DNA of 64,000 bases from assembly GCA_040385105.1 (NCBI GenBank), contig JAZKHY010000025.1, forward strand, positions 34,396 to 98,395. Direction: 5' to 3'. This stretch comes from JACMQX01 sp040385105 (lineage in GTDB: Bacteria; Pseudomonadota; Gammaproteobacteria; Burkholderiales; Burkholderiaceae_C). Shown one piece after another: positions 26,191-36,703 of the stretch. The notes under the pieces are model-generated. The model was not told the DNA's origin. It saw only the letters and a program-made list of their open reading frames with translations, and did no database searches. The position numbers and the translations under genes are program-made. The stretch's first letter is position 1; every line of letters starts with the position of its first letter.

Positions 26191-26205
26191 GCTGAAAATT
26201 TCAGC
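26191..26205. promoter_or_regulatory. Small palindrome in the dusB/yqaA divergent region
   Basis: GCTGAAA-A-TTTCAGC has 7-bp perfect arms and a one-base centre. It sits between the two divergent genes; a -10-like TACAAT on the minus strand lies at 26187-26182, next to it. It could be an operator for dusB-fis. No matching -35 is clear. Confidence 0.3.
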
Positions 26206-26247
26206 AATTGAAATTATTTTTGCAGGCGCTCCCTATACTGGCCAGAC

Positions 26248-26730
26248 ATGCAAGACTGGCTCAATTCCTTACTCGCACCCATGCTCGCGGCCCTTGCCTT
26301 GCCCGAGTACGGCCTGAGCACCCTCTTTGTCGTGGCCTTCATTTCCGCAACCCTGCTGCCGCTGGGTTCGGAGCCGGTGCTGTTCGGACTGTTGCAGCTC
26401 AACCCCGGCATGTTCTGGCCCGCCATCCTCGTGGCCACCGCCGGCAACACGCTGGGCGGCATGCTGGACTGGTGGCTGGGCTACGGCGCGCATGAGGTGG
26501 TGGACAAGTACCACCATTCAACACACCACACACGTGTCATCGCCTGGCTGGAGAAGCTGGGACCGAAAGCCTGCCTGCTGTCCTGGCTGCCGCTGGTGGG
26601 CGACCCGCTGTGCGCCGTGGCCGGCTGGCTCAAGCTGCCGTTCTGGCCCTGCGTGGGCTACATGCTGATCGGCAAGTTCATGCGCTACCTGGTGATGACA
26701 ACGGCTCTGCTCTACATCTGGCCGTCGTAA
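26248..26730 (+). CDS. YqaA-family inner-membrane protein (VTT/DedA superfamily)
   Basis: 160 residues with several hydrophobic helices (LSTLFVVAFISATLLPLGSE; WPAILVATAGNTLGGMLDWW; WLPLVGDPLCAVAGWL; YLVMTTALLYIW). The G-N-T-x-G-x-x and GDPL motifs fit YqaA-type SNARE-associated/DedA proteins, which act in membrane homeostasis or lipid transport. A TATACT at 26234-26239 lies only 8 bases ahead of the ATG, so the mRNA leader would be very short if that is the -10 element. Confidence 0.85.
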   Translation: MQDWLNSLLAPMLAALALPEYGLSTLFVVAFISATLLPLGSEPVLFGLLQLNPGMFWPAILVATAGNTLGGMLDWWLGYGAHEVVDKYHHSTHHTRVIAWLEKLGPKACLLSWLPLVGDPLCAVAGWLKLPFWPCVGYMLIGKFMRYLVMTTALLYIWPS

Positions 26731-26736
26731 CGGGCT

Positions 26737-27828
<1,092 letters not shown>

Positions 27829-27904
27829 GACATAACCTCGAAAATCAGGCGGCAAGTGTATGCGATGGCCGCCCCGCACTCCGGCGCACCCTTTGGCTCA
27901 CACA

Positions 27905-29737
27905 ATGACAAGATGGCTTCTGGTACTGCTTGCCCTCGTTGCACTGGCTGCGCCGGCGCACGCGCAGCGCCCCGCCACCGGGCAGGCTGCAGCGCAGCAG
28001 CAACCCGCGCCGGCAGATGCCCTTGCGCTGGACGACGCCCTGCGCGACGTCAACGCCCAGCCCCACATCCGTGCCTGGACCGACACCGGCAGCAAGGCCG
28101 GCATCAGCCAGGTCACTGCAGCTGCGGGCGCCGCCCGGTTCCAGCCGCTGCCGCCGGTCACCATCCATGCCCTGGGCAACAACGACGCCCTGTGGCTGCA
28201 GATGCGCATCGTGAGGCCCCCGGGGGCGCACAAGACCTGGCTGCTTGAATTCCCGCTGCCGCTGCTGGATGCCGTCACGGTGTACCAGCAGGACGAGCAG
28301 GGCCGCTGGCAGGAGGAGTCGGCAGGCGACACGCTGTCCGTTGCGTCCTGGCCCGAGGCCGGGCGCTACCCGTTCTTCCGCCTTGACCTTCCGCCGGGGC
28401 AGGTGCGCGAGGTGTATGCCCGCATCCGCCACATCACGCCGCTGAGCATTCCGGTGCGCCTGGCCTCCGAGTCCAGCCATGACCACCGGCTGCAGGTGGA
28501 ATACCTGCTGCTGGGCATCGTCTTCGGCGCGCTGATCCTGCTGATCGTCGCCTGCCTGGGCCAGGGCTGGGTGCACCGGGATGCGGTGTACGGCTGGTAC
28601 GCCGCCTATGCCGGCATCACGACGCTGGCGGTGGCTGCCTACACCGGTGTTGCGGCCCACATGATCTGGAGCAACTCGGGTGTCTGGGCCGACCTGGCGC
28701 AGGGGTGCCTGGCGCTGCTGGCGGGTGCGTCGGCCCTGCTGTTCGTACGGCACCTGAGCGGGATCTACATCCGGTATCCGCGGCTGGACCGTTGCGTCCA
28801 CTGGCTGGGGTTGCTGGGCCTCCTGCTCGCGCCGGGCTATGCCATGCTGGAGCGCAGCGCCGCACTGACGGTGCTGGGCCTGTACCTGACCGCGGCAGCA
28901 GTGCTGAACGTCTGGGTGTCGTTTCTGGCCTGGCGCCGTGGCGACGAAGTCGGCCGCTGGATGCTGGCCGCCTACACGCCGCTGGCGCTGGCGGTGCTGC
29001 TGACGCTGCTGCGGGTGTTCGGCTGGGTCTCGGCAAGCTGGCTGACCCAGTACGGCGTGGTGATTGCCATGGCCATCGAGGTGCCGCTGCTGCTGGTGGC
29101 GCTGAACATCCGCTCGCGCGAGCGCCACGGCGCCGAAATCCGCGAGCAGGCGCTGTCCAGCCAGGACGCGCTGACCGGCCTGCTGTCCACCCACCTCTTC
29201 CAGGACCGGCTGCGCCAGGTGGTGAACCGCTTCAAGCGCGACCGCGAGAGCGCCGCCGTGATCTTCATCGACCTGGTGAACTACCAGCGCATCAAGGAGT
29301 ACCACGGCCAGGCCGTGGCGGAGCAAAGCCTGCTGCGCAGCGTCATCAAGCTGCGCCGCCTGCTGCGCGATGTCGATACCGTCAGCCGCATCGGCGAGGC
29401 GCGCTTCGGCCTCATCATGGAAGGCGTGTCCTCCCGCGCCGTGGTCACCGACCGCGCCGCGCGGCTGATTGCCTCGGGCCTGATGCCGCTCAAGGGCCTG
29501 AAGCCTGATGTGACGCTGCAGTTCCACAGCGCCGCCGTGCTGCTCAAGGAGCGGATGCTGCCGGCCCAGGACCTCACGGATGCGCTCGTGGCCCTGCTGG
29601 CCGGCATGTCATCCCGCACCCGGCGCCCGATCCGCTTCCTGGAGCCCGAAGTCACCAAGCCCATGCCGCTGGAGCCTGACTCCCAGCAGGATGCGGATGA
29701 CGAGCAGGAAGACAGCTCGCTGCCCAAACCGCTCTAG
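27905..29737 (+). CDS. 7TMR-DISM sensor protein with degenerate GGDEF domain
   Basis: 610 residues from the ATG at 27905, whose signal peptide (WLLVLLALVALAAPAHA) fixes the start. A periplasmic 7TMR-DISM extracellular domain (about 40-190) is followed by seven hydrophobic helices (about 200-405), then a GGDEF-type fold starting SSQDALTGLLSTHLFQDRL and FIDLVNYQRIKEYHG. The active-site loop that should read GGDEF is GEARF (SRIGEARFGLIM), so diguanylate cyclase activity is unlikely; a GTP-binding or protein-docking role is more likely. An acidic C tail follows. Divergent from ychF. Confidence 0.85.
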   Translation: MTRWLLVLLALVALAAPAHAQRPATGQAAAQQQPAPADALALDDALRDVNAQPHIRAWTDTGSKAGISQVTAAAGAARFQPLPPVTIHALGNNDALWLQMRIVRPPGAHKTWLLEFPLPLLDAVTVYQQDEQGRWQEESAGDTLSVASWPEAGRYPFFRLDLPPGQVREVYARIRHITPLSIPVRLASESSHDHRLQVEYLLLGIVFGALILLIVACLGQGWVHRDAVYGWYAAYAGITTLAVAAYTGVAAHMIWSNSGVWADLAQGCLALLAGASALLFVRHLSGIYIRYPRLDRCVHWLGLLGLLLAPGYAMLERSAALTVLGLYLTAAAVLNVWVSFLAWRRGDEVGRWMLAAYTPLALAVLLTLLRVFGWVSASWLTQYGVVIAMAIEVPLLLVALNIRSRERHGAEIREQALSSQDALTGLLSTHLFQDRLRQVVNRFKRDRESAAVIFIDLVNYQRIKEYHGQAVAEQSLLRSVIKLRRLLRDVDTVSRIGEARFGLIMEGVSSRAVVTDRAARLIASGLMPLKGLKPDVTLQFHSAAVLLKERMLPAQDLTDALVALLAGMSSRTRRPIRFLEPEVTKPMPLEPDSQQDADDEQEDSSLPKPL

Positions 29738-29740
29738 AGC

Positions 29741-30607
29741 TCAGTCAAAGCGCCAGTCTGCCGATACCGTCTGCCCGACCTTGAGCGTCTGCTCCACGCC
29801 CGCCAGCACGATGGCGTTCATGCCGAAGGTGACAGCACCGTTCAGGATGTCGTTCCTGCGGTAGGTCTGCAGCATGTCGCTGACTTCGGGGCTGGTGGTG
29901 CCGGTGGTGGGGTCCACATTGGGTATGGGGCAGCGTGCGCAGGGCTTGACCGCCTTGAGCTGCATCTGCTCCGACTCGCCTTCGATGCGCATCACGTCCA
30001 GCCGGTCCTCGTCATGGGCCTCGACGCCCGACAGCACGATATTGGGCCGGAAGCGCTGCATCGTCACCGCCCCCTGCCCTGCCGCTTCAAGCCGCGTGTT
30101 GAGCCCTGCGAGCGAGGCCTCACTCGCCACCAGCACCGCAAAACCGTCGCTGAACTGGTTGGGGGCATCGATCCCGCCCGTCCATTTCTTGCTGGAGAGG
30201 CGGGGGTGGTCCGGGTCAAAGCGGACGAGCCGCAGCTTCTGCCCCAGGAAGTCGCTGAACCACTGCGCGGCCACCGCGCCCATGTCGTAAGCCTTGACTT
30301 CGTCGTCCCAGACACGCACCTTGACCGGCTCCTCGACTTCATTGAGCGAGATATGCAGGGCCAGCATGCCCGGCGCGCGCAGGATCATGTCGGCATGCCG
30401 CAGCTTCGGCTGGATCAGCGCCATGCGCGGCAGTTCCCGCTGGCTGACGAACTCGCCCTGTTCGTCCACCACCATCCAGGCGCGGTCGAACTCCAGGCCG
30501 GTTTCGGTAAGGATGGCCTCGGTCACCTCCACACCGGCACATGACTTGACGGGGTAGACAAAGAGCCGTGCGATGGTGGCCGTCACGTCGGGGGCGTCTG
30601 CATTCAC
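29741..30607 (-). CDS. MOSC domain-containing protein (YcbX-like)
   Basis: 288 residues from a GTG at 30607, chosen because AAGGA lies 8 bases upstream and the fold begins at once (ATIARLFVYPVKSCAG). N-terminal MOSC beta-barrel domain followed by the MOSC domain with FRPNIVLSG and the CARCPIPNVD cysteine motif. Relatives carry sulfur or act with molybdenum cofactor in N-hydroxylated base detoxification. A longer reading frame upstream overlaps the start of the divergent monooxygenase gene and has atypical composition; rejected. Confidence 0.88.
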   Translation of the reverse strand: MNADAPDVTATIARLFVYPVKSCAGVEVTEAILTETGLEFDRAWMVVDEQGEFVSQRELPRMALIQPKLRHADMILRAPGMLALHISLNEVEEPVKVRVWDDEVKAYDMGAVAAQWFSDFLGQKLRLVRFDPDHPRLSSKKWTGGIDAPNQFSDGFAVLVASEASLAGLNTRLEAAGQGAVTMQRFRPNIVLSGVEAHDEDRLDVMRIEGESEQMQLKAVKPCARCPIPNVDPTTGTTSPEVSDMLQTYRRNDILNGAVTFGMNAIVLAGVEQTLKVGQTVSADWRFD

Positions 30608-30686
30608 TGGGTAGGTCCTTCGGGTTGGTAGCGGGCATTCTGCGGCCCGGCACCCGGATTTTGCCCTGCCTTCTACAATCCCTGCC

Positions 30687-31811
30687 ATGGCCCAAGCTTT
30701 CGATGTCTGCGTTCGCGGTGCCGGCATCGTCGGCCGTGCGCTGGCCCTGCTGCTGGCGCGGGACCGCCTGCGTGTCGGGCTGGTGGCGCAGGCCCCGGCC
30801 CCGGAGGGCGCCACGAGCGACGTGCGGGCCTATGCCATGAACGACGCCTCGCGCAGCCTGCTGCAGTCCCTGCGCAGCTGGCCCGACGCGGTGCATGCCA
30901 CGGCCGTGCAGGAGATGCAGGTGCATGGCGATGACGGCGGCCAGGTCCGCTTCAGCGCCGCTCAGCAGGGCACCGATGCCCTGGCCTGGATCGTCGATGT
31001 GCCCGCACTGCAGGCACAGCTCACCGAAGCCGTGCGTTACCAGCCGCGTATCGAGGTGCTGGATGCGCCGCAGCCTGCCCCCCTCACGGTGGTCTGCGAA
31101 GGCCGCGCCAGCGCCACACGCGTGGAATTCAATGTCAGCTTTGACGTCACGCCCTACCCCCAGCACGCCATCGCCGCGCGCCTGGTGTGTGAAAAACCGC
31201 ACGGCCAGATAGCCCGGCAATGGTTCTCGCAAGGTGAAATACTGGCTTTTTTGCCTTTGGGCGGGCCGCAGGGGAACTCGGTCGCGGTTGTGTGGTCAGT
31301 CCTTGAGGCACGGGCAGCAGGTTTGCTGGCGCTCGCGCCGGCGGATTTTGCCGCGCAGCTGGAAGCAGCCAGCCACGGCGCCCTGGGAACCTTGAAGCTG
31401 GACAGCGAGCGTGCCGCCTGGCCCTTGCAGCTGGCGCGGGCCAGCCGCTGGACCGGCAGCCGGGAAGGCGGGGGCTGGGCCCTGGCCGGTGATGCGGCCC
31501 ATACGGTGCATCCACTGGCCGGGCAAGGCCTGAACCTCGGGCTGGCTGATGCTGCGGAGCTGGCCAGGGTATTGCACGAACGCGAATACTGGCGCGGCGT
31601 GGGCGACGAAAAACTGCTGCGGCGCTACGAGCGCGCGCGCAAGGCTGATGTACTGTCCATGGGCATGGCCACTGACGGGCTGCAACAGCTGTTTGCGCAA
31701 CCCGGCGCGCCGTGGCAGGGACTGCGCAACTGGGGCATGAAGGGCTTTGAGCGCAGCGGGCCGCTCAAGTCATGGGTGGCGAAGCAGGCCATGGGGCTGC
31801 GGCAGGACTGA
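30687..31811 (+). CDS. UbiH/VisC/COQ6-family FAD-dependent monooxygenase
   Basis: 374 residues. Rossmann FAD motif RGAGIVGRALALLLARD at the N terminus, the DG-like middle region, and the second FAD motif GDAAHTVHPLAGQGLNLGL near residue 270. The family hydroxylates the ubiquinone ring at C5, C6 or C1; which position is served cannot be told from sequence. It ends 19 bases before dsbC on the same strand. Confidence 0.88.
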   Translation: MAQAFDVCVRGAGIVGRALALLLARDRLRVGLVAQAPAPEGATSDVRAYAMNDASRSLLQSLRSWPDAVHATAVQEMQVHGDDGGQVRFSAAQQGTDALAWIVDVPALQAQLTEAVRYQPRIEVLDAPQPAPLTVVCEGRASATRVEFNVSFDVTPYPQHAIAARLVCEKPHGQIARQWFSQGEILAFLPLGGPQGNSVAVVWSVLEARAAGLLALAPADFAAQLEAASHGALGTLKLDSERAAWPLQLARASRWTGSREGGGWALAGDAAHTVHPLAGQGLNLGLADAAELARVLHEREYWRGVGDEKLLRRYERARKADVLSMGMATDGLQQLFAQPGAPWQGLRNWGMKGFERSGPLKSWVAKQAMGLRQD

Positions 31812-31830
31812 ACGGTACAGAGAACGAACG

Positions 31831-32559
31831 ATGATTGGAACGACGATGAAGATGCTCAAACCCCTCCTGGCGCTGGCCCTCGCGGCCTGTGCATTCGGCG
31901 CGCTGGCGCAGGAAGCGGCCATCCGCAAGAACCTCGGTGAGCGCATCCCGCAACTCAAGATCGACGAGATCACCCGCTCGCCCATGCCCGGCCTCTTTGA
32001 AGTGCGCCATGGCGGCAGCGAGATCATCTACACCGATGCCGAAGGCAACTTCCTGCTGCAGGGCAACCTGATCGACACCAAGCAGCGCCGCAACCTGACC
32101 GAAGAGCGCATCGAGAAGCTCACCGCCGTGGCCTTTGACGAACTGCCGCTGAAGGACTCCTTCACCATCGTGCGCGGCAACGGCAAGCGCAAGGTGGCGG
32201 TCTTTGAGGACCCGAACTGCGGCTACTGCAAGCGCTTTGAGCGCGACCTGCAGAAGGTGGACAACGTGACGGTGCACATGTTCCTGCTGCCCATCCTGGG
32301 GCGCGACTCGCCGGAGAAGTCGGCGAACGTCTGGTGCGCCAAGGACAAGGCCAAGGCCTGGACCGACATGATGGTGCGCGACGTCAACGCCCCCGTGGCC
32401 ACCTGCGAAGCCGCCGCCGGCGTGCTGGCGCGCAACATGGCCTTTGCCAGCAAATACAAGATCACCGGCACGCCCACGCTGATCTTTGCCGACGGTTCGC
32501 GCGTACCCGGCGCCATCAATGCCCAGCAGATCGAGAAGTTCCTGGCCGAAGCCAAGTAA
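31831..32559 (+). CDS. dsbC: Thiol:disulfide interchange protein DsbC
   Basis: About 242 residues; ATGs at 31831 and 31846 both lead into one signal peptide (MLKPLLALALAACAFGALAQ). Dimerisation domain (IPQLKIDEITRSPMPGLFEV), then a thioredoxin domain with active site CGYC (FEDPNCGYCKRFE), the second cysteine pair WCAKDKA...ATCEAA and the cis-proline loop TGTPTLIF. A periplasmic disulfide isomerase. It sits between the UbiH-like gene and the M61 peptidase gene. Confidence 0.95.
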   Translation: MIGTTMKMLKPLLALALAACAFGALAQEAAIRKNLGERIPQLKIDEITRSPMPGLFEVRHGGSEIIYTDAEGNFLLQGNLIDTKQRRNLTEERIEKLTAVAFDELPLKDSFTIVRGNGKRKVAVFEDPNCGYCKRFERDLQKVDNVTVHMFLLPILGRDSPEKSANVWCAKDKAKAWTDMMVRDVNAPVATCEAAAGVLARNMAFASKYKITGTPTLIFADGSRVPGAINAQQIEKFLAEAK

Positions 32560-32581
32560 CCACCAGGAGGCCCTCCCCGGC

Positions 32582-34345
32582 ATGCGAGCCATTCACTACC
32601 GCGTGGAAGCGGCCGACCTCCATGCCCACCTGTTCCGCGTCACGCTGACCGTCCCCGCGCCCGCCACACGGCAGCGGCTGGCATTGCCGGTGTGGATTCC
32701 CGGCAGCTACCTGGTGCGGGAATTTTCAAAGCACCTGCAGAACCTCCAGGCCAGCCAGGCCGGCCACGCGTTGCCGCTGCGGCAGCTGGACAAGTGCAGC
32801 TGGGAAGCGCGCTGCGCCGCCGGCAAGCCGCTCGTGGTCACCTGTGAGGTCTATGCCAACGACCCGTCGGTGCGCGCCGCCTGGCTGGACAGCGCGCGTG
32901 GCTTCTTCAACGGCACCAGCCTGTTCCTGCGGGTTGAAGGCCAGGACCAGGCACCACACGAATTGCAGCTGGTCCCGCACAAGGACATGGCCCGCTGGTC
33001 GGCGGCCACCGGCCTCGCGCCCAAAAAGGTCAACAAGGCCGGCTTCGGCACTTACCGCGCCGCAGACTACGACGAACTGGTGGACTGCCCGGTGGAAATG
33101 GGCCGCTTCTGGAGCGGCGAGTTCAAGGCCGGCGGCGTGCCGCACCGCTTTGTGGTGGCCGGCGCCCCCCCGGTGTTCGACGGCGCGAAGCTGCTGGAAG
33201 ACACCCAGAAAATCTGCGAGGCCGAAATCGCCTTCTGGCACGGCAGGGAGGCCCTGGCCGCGCGGACAAAGCCGAAGACTCCGCACAAGAGCTACCTGTT
33301 CATGCTCAACGCCGTGGACGACGGCTATGGCGGGCTGGAGCACCGCAACAGCACCGCCCTCATCAGCACCCGCAAGGACCTGCCACGGCAGGGCCTGGCC
33401 CGACAGGGCGAGGGCTACACCACGCTGCTGGGCCTGATCAGCCATGAGTACTTCCACACCTGGAACGTCAAGCAGCTGCGGCCTGCGGAGTTCGCCTTGT
33501 ACGACTACACCGGCGAGAACTACACGCAGCTGCTGTGGTTCTTCGAAGGCTTCACGAGCTACTACGACGACCTGCTGCTGCGCCGCGCCGGCTTGCTGGA
33601 CGACGCCGGCTACCTGCGCCTGCTCAACAAAACCATCAACCAGGTGCTGCAGACGCCGGGCCGCGAGGTGCAGTCGGTGGCGCAGGCCAGCTTCGACGCC
33701 TGGGTCAAGTACTACCGGCAGGATGAGAACACGCCCAATGCCACCGTCAGCTACTACGCCAAGGGCTCGCTGGTGGCGCTGTGCTTTGACCTGGCCCTGC
33801 GCGAGCACGGAAAGGCCACGCTGGACGACGTGATGCGCGCGCTCTATGCGCGCTGCAACGCCGGGCCGATGAGCGAGGCGGATTTCATCGCCGTGCTGGA
33901 AGAACTGGGCGGCAAACCCTTCGGCAAGGAAATGGCGGCCTGGGTGCATGGCACCCGGGAGCTGCCGCTGAAGGACCTGCTGGAGAAGAACGGCGTCTCG
34001 GTGTCTGAAGACCCGGCGCAGGTAGCCCAGCGGCTGGGCCTGCGGGTGTCGGACACCTCCGGGCTCATCGTGAAGACGGTGTTGCGCGGCGGTGCAGCCG
34101 AGCAGGCGGGCCTGTGCGCCGGCGACGAATGGCTGGGTGTTGAAGTCGCCGGTGACGGCTGGCGCATCCACAAGCTCGACGACCTGGCGCTCTATGTGCT
34201 GACGGGCAAGGAATTCACCGCCGTGGTGGCGCGCGACAAGCGCATCCTGAGGCTGAAGCTCACGATGCCGGCGGCAGTCACCACCTGGCGGCTGGCGCTG
34301 CGAGATGCGGCGCTCACCAGCCAATGGCTCGCTCCGGCAAACTGA
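32582..34345 (+). CDS. M61-family metallopeptidase with PDZ domain
   Basis: 587 residues from the ATG at 32582, with AGGAGG at 32565-32570. N-terminal beta domain (VWIPGSYLVREFSKHL), then the zinc-binding HEYFHTWNVKQLRP (HExxH near residue 295) and GFTSYYDDLLLRRAGL, which supplies the third ligand region. A C-terminal PDZ domain (GLIVKTVLRGGAAEQAGLCAGD) follows. Family M61 contains glycyl aminopeptidases. No signal peptide is visible, so it is probably cytoplasmic. It overlaps the DUF3108 gene by 22 bases. Confidence 0.92.
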   Translation: MRAIHYRVEAADLHAHLFRVTLTVPAPATRQRLALPVWIPGSYLVREFSKHLQNLQASQAGHALPLRQLDKCSWEARCAAGKPLVVTCEVYANDPSVRAAWLDSARGFFNGTSLFLRVEGQDQAPHELQLVPHKDMARWSAATGLAPKKVNKAGFGTYRAADYDELVDCPVEMGRFWSGEFKAGGVPHRFVVAGAPPVFDGAKLLEDTQKICEAEIAFWHGREALAARTKPKTPHKSYLFMLNAVDDGYGGLEHRNSTALISTRKDLPRQGLARQGEGYTTLLGLISHEYFHTWNVKQLRPAEFALYDYTGENYTQLLWFFEGFTSYYDDLLLRRAGLLDDAGYLRLLNKTINQVLQTPGREVQSVAQASFDAWVKYYRQDENTPNATVSYYAKGSLVALCFDLALREHGKATLDDVMRALYARCNAGPMSEADFIAVLEELGGKPFGKEMAAWVHGTRELPLKDLLEKNGVSVSEDPAQVAQRLGLRVSDTSGLIVKTVLRGGAAEQAGLCAGDEWLGVEVAGDGWRIHKLDDLALYVLTGKEFTAVVARDKRILRLKLTMPAAVTTWRLALRDAALTSQWLAPAN

Positions 34346-35388
34346 TCTGCGCGATTTCGCTGGCCGTGCTGCTGGCGCACCTGGGCGCGCTGCAATGGCT
34401 TGACGCGCAATGGGTCAGGCCATCGGTACTCAAACCGCTGGCCACGCCGATGATGACCCGGCTGCTCACGCAGAAGGCGCCCGACGCGGCACCGGCGCCG
34501 GCCGCGGTGGCAGCGCTGCCCAGGCCGCCTGCGCCGCGCAGCGTCGCTGCAGTATCGGTGCCGCAGGACACCACACCGACTCTGCCTGAACCCGTGGCCC
34601 AGGCCGTAGCCCAGGCCTCAGCGCAGCCGCAGGCCTCCATTCCTGAACGCACCGCCACCATCACCACGGCCGCTGTGCTGCCGCCTGCAGTGCCGGCCTC
34701 TGCACCGGCGGCGTCCGCTACACCGGCCGTCACCAGCACGCAGGCCTGGCTGGACGCCTGGCCGGCCGACACGCGCCTGACCTACAAGCTCGGCGGCAAC
34801 TTCCGCGGGCCGCTGACGGGCGATGCGCGGGTGCAATGGCTGCGCGCGGGCGAACGCTATGAGGTGAAGATCGACATCAACATCAGCATGCTGGTCGGCA
34901 TGGTCATGACCAGCCAGGGCAAAGTGATGCAGCAGGGCCTGTTTCCGCAAGCCTATGAAGAGTTGCGCGGCAGCCGCCGCGCGCTGGTGCTCGGCGATGC
35001 GGAAGTCCAGTTCGCCAACGGCAACAAGGCACCGCGCCCGGCCGGCGTGCAGGACACGGCAAGCCAGTTCGTCGAGCTGACCCAGATGTTCGCCAGCGGC
35101 CGCGCGCAGCTGCAGACCGGCAAGGCCGTGAGCTTCTGGATGGCGCGGCCCGGCGCGGTGGACTTCTGGACCTACGACATCACCGGGAAGGTGACGCTGG
35201 ACACACCGGAACTCGGTCCGGTCGAAGCCTTCCACCTCAAGCCCCGCCCGCTGGCCAACCCGCGCGGCAACATCACGGCCGAGATGTGGTTTGCGCCGAC
35301 GCTGCAGTACCTGCCGGTGCGGATACGCATCAACATGGGTGAAGACACCTGGGTGGACATGCTCGTGGAGAAAATAGAACAGCGCTAG
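34324..35388 (+). CDS. DUF3108 domain-containing envelope protein
   Basis: 354 residues. An N-terminal membrane anchor or uncleaved signal (LICAISLAVLLAHLGALQWL), then a Pro/Ala/Thr-rich linker (about 45-140), then the DUF3108 beta-rich domain starting LTYKLGGNFRGPLTGDARV and ending EMWFAPTLQYLPVRIRINM. Function is unknown; the fold suggests a periplasmic carrier or structural protein. Translationally overlapped with the M61 peptidase gene, so the two are co-expressed. Its stop is 5 bases from the convergent paaK stop. Confidence 0.85.
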   Translation: MARSGKLICAISLAVLLAHLGALQWLDAQWVRPSVLKPLATPMMTRLLTQKAPDAAPAPAAVAALPRPPAPRSVAAVSVPQDTTPTLPEPVAQAVAQASAQPQASIPERTATITTAAVLPPAVPASAPAASATPAVTSTQAWLDAWPADTRLTYKLGGNFRGPLTGDARVQWLRAGERYEVKIDINISMLVGMVMTSQGKVMQQGLFPQAYEELRGSRRALVLGDAEVQFANGNKAPRPAGVQDTASQFVELTQMFASGRAQLQTGKAVSFWMARPGAVDFWTYDITGKVTLDTPELGPVEAFHLKPRPLANPRGNITAEMWFAPTLQYLPVRIRINMGEDTWVDMLVEKIEQR

Positions 35389-35393
35389 GGCCG

Positions 35394-36686
35394 TCACCTT
35401 CTCTTGTCAACAACACGCCTGGCCTTGCCCAGGCTGCGCTCGATACCGCCTTCCGCGCGCAGCTCGATGCGTGCCGTCGTGCCCACATAGGTCTTGATCT
35501 CGTGCTGCAACGATGCAGCCGCCGAATGCGCCTCTGCGGAATCATGGGCAATGCCCGGCCTGACTTCCACCGCCACCGTCAGCAAGTCCATCGGCCCCTC
35601 GAGCGTCAGGATGCACTGGTAGTGCGGCGCAAGCTCGGCGCGTTTCAGGATCAGTTCCTCGATCTGCGTCGGGAACACATTGACGCCGCGCACGATCATC
35701 ATGTCGTCGCTGCGGCCGGTGATCTTTTCCATGCGTCGCATGGTGCGCGCCGTACCGGGCAGAAGACGCGTCAAGTCACGCGTGCGGTAGCGGATGATGG
35801 GCAGGGCTTCCTTGGTCAGGCTGGTGAAGACGAGTTCACCCATCTCGCCGTCGGCCACCGGCTCACCCGTGTCGGGGTTGATGATCTCGGGGTAGAAATG
35901 GTCTTCCCAGATGGTCGGGCCGTCTTTGGTTTCAACGCATTCGCTGGCTACGCCGGGGCCGATGACCTCGGACAGGCCGTAGATGTCCACTGCATCCAGC
36001 CCCATGCGCTTCTCGATGGCCTGGCGCATGTCGTTGGTCCAGGGTTCGGCACCGAAGATGCCGATGCGGATGGACGAGTCTGCCGGGCTCATGCCCTGCT
36101 TCTCGAACTCGTCGGCAATCGCCAGCATGTAGCTGGGCGTGACCATGATGATGTCGGGCCGGAAGTCGGCAATCAGTTGCACCTGCCGCTCGGTCTGGCC
36201 GCCGCCGAACGGCACCACGGTCAGGCCAAGCTTCTCCGCGCCGTAGTGCGCGCCCAGGCCGCCGGTGAACAGGCCGTAGCCGTAGCTCACATGCACCAGG
36301 TCGCCGGGCCGCGCGCCGGCCGCCCGGATGCTGCGGGCCACGCAGCCGGACCACATCTCGATGTCGTTCTTCGTGTAGCCGACCACGGTGGGCTTGCCGG
36401 TGGTGCCGCTGGACGCATGGATGCGCACGCAGTGCTCGCGCGGCACCGCGAACATGCCGAAAGGGTAGCTGTCGCGCAGGTCCTTCTTGGTGGTGAACGG
36501 GAACTTCGCCAGGTCGGCCAGCGATTTGCAGTCGTCCGGGTGCACGCCGGCCGCGTCAAACTTCACGCGGTACACCAGCGAGTTGTCGTAGGCGTGGCGC
36601 AGCGTGGCCTTCAGGCGCTTGAGCTGCAGGGCGCGCAGCTCGTCAACACTGGCCTTTTCGATCGGGTCAAGGGGAAAGCTCTTCAT
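35394..36686 (-). CDS. paaK: Phenylacetate-CoA ligase
   Basis: 430 residues, the usual length. Adenylate-forming motifs: HASSGTTGKPTVVGYTKND (P-loop), YGLSEVIGPGV, DHFYPEIINPDTGEPV, YRTRDLTRLL and the C-terminal MIVRGVNVFPTQIEE. It activates phenylacetate to phenylacetyl-CoA, step one of the aerobic-hybrid pathway. Last gene of the paaG-paaI-paaK run. The paaABCDE epoxidase genes are not in this window. Confidence 0.95.
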   Translation of the reverse strand: MKSFPLDPIEKASVDELRALQLKRLKATLRHAYDNSLVYRVKFDAAGVHPDDCKSLADLAKFPFTTKKDLRDSYPFGMFAVPREHCVRIHASSGTTGKPTVVGYTKNDIEMWSGCVARSIRAAGARPGDLVHVSYGYGLFTGGLGAHYGAEKLGLTVVPFGGGQTERQVQLIADFRPDIIMVTPSYMLAIADEFEKQGMSPADSSIRIGIFGAEPWTNDMRQAIEKRMGLDAVDIYGLSEVIGPGVASECVETKDGPTIWEDHFYPEIINPDTGEPVADGEMGELVFTSLTKEALPIIRYRTRDLTRLLPGTARTMRRMEKITGRSDDMMIVRGVNVFPTQIEELILKRAELAPHYQCILTLEGPMDLLTVAVEVRPGIAHDSAEAHSAAASLQHEIKTYVGTTARIELRAEGGIERSLGKARRVVDKRR

Positions 36687-36703
36687 GCCGTCTCCGTTCT
36701 TTT

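Noticed and set aside
27845..29527. 560-residue minus-strand frame opposite the 7TM receptor gene
   Set aside because: Antisense composition without any domain; the receptor is convincingly coded on the plus strand.
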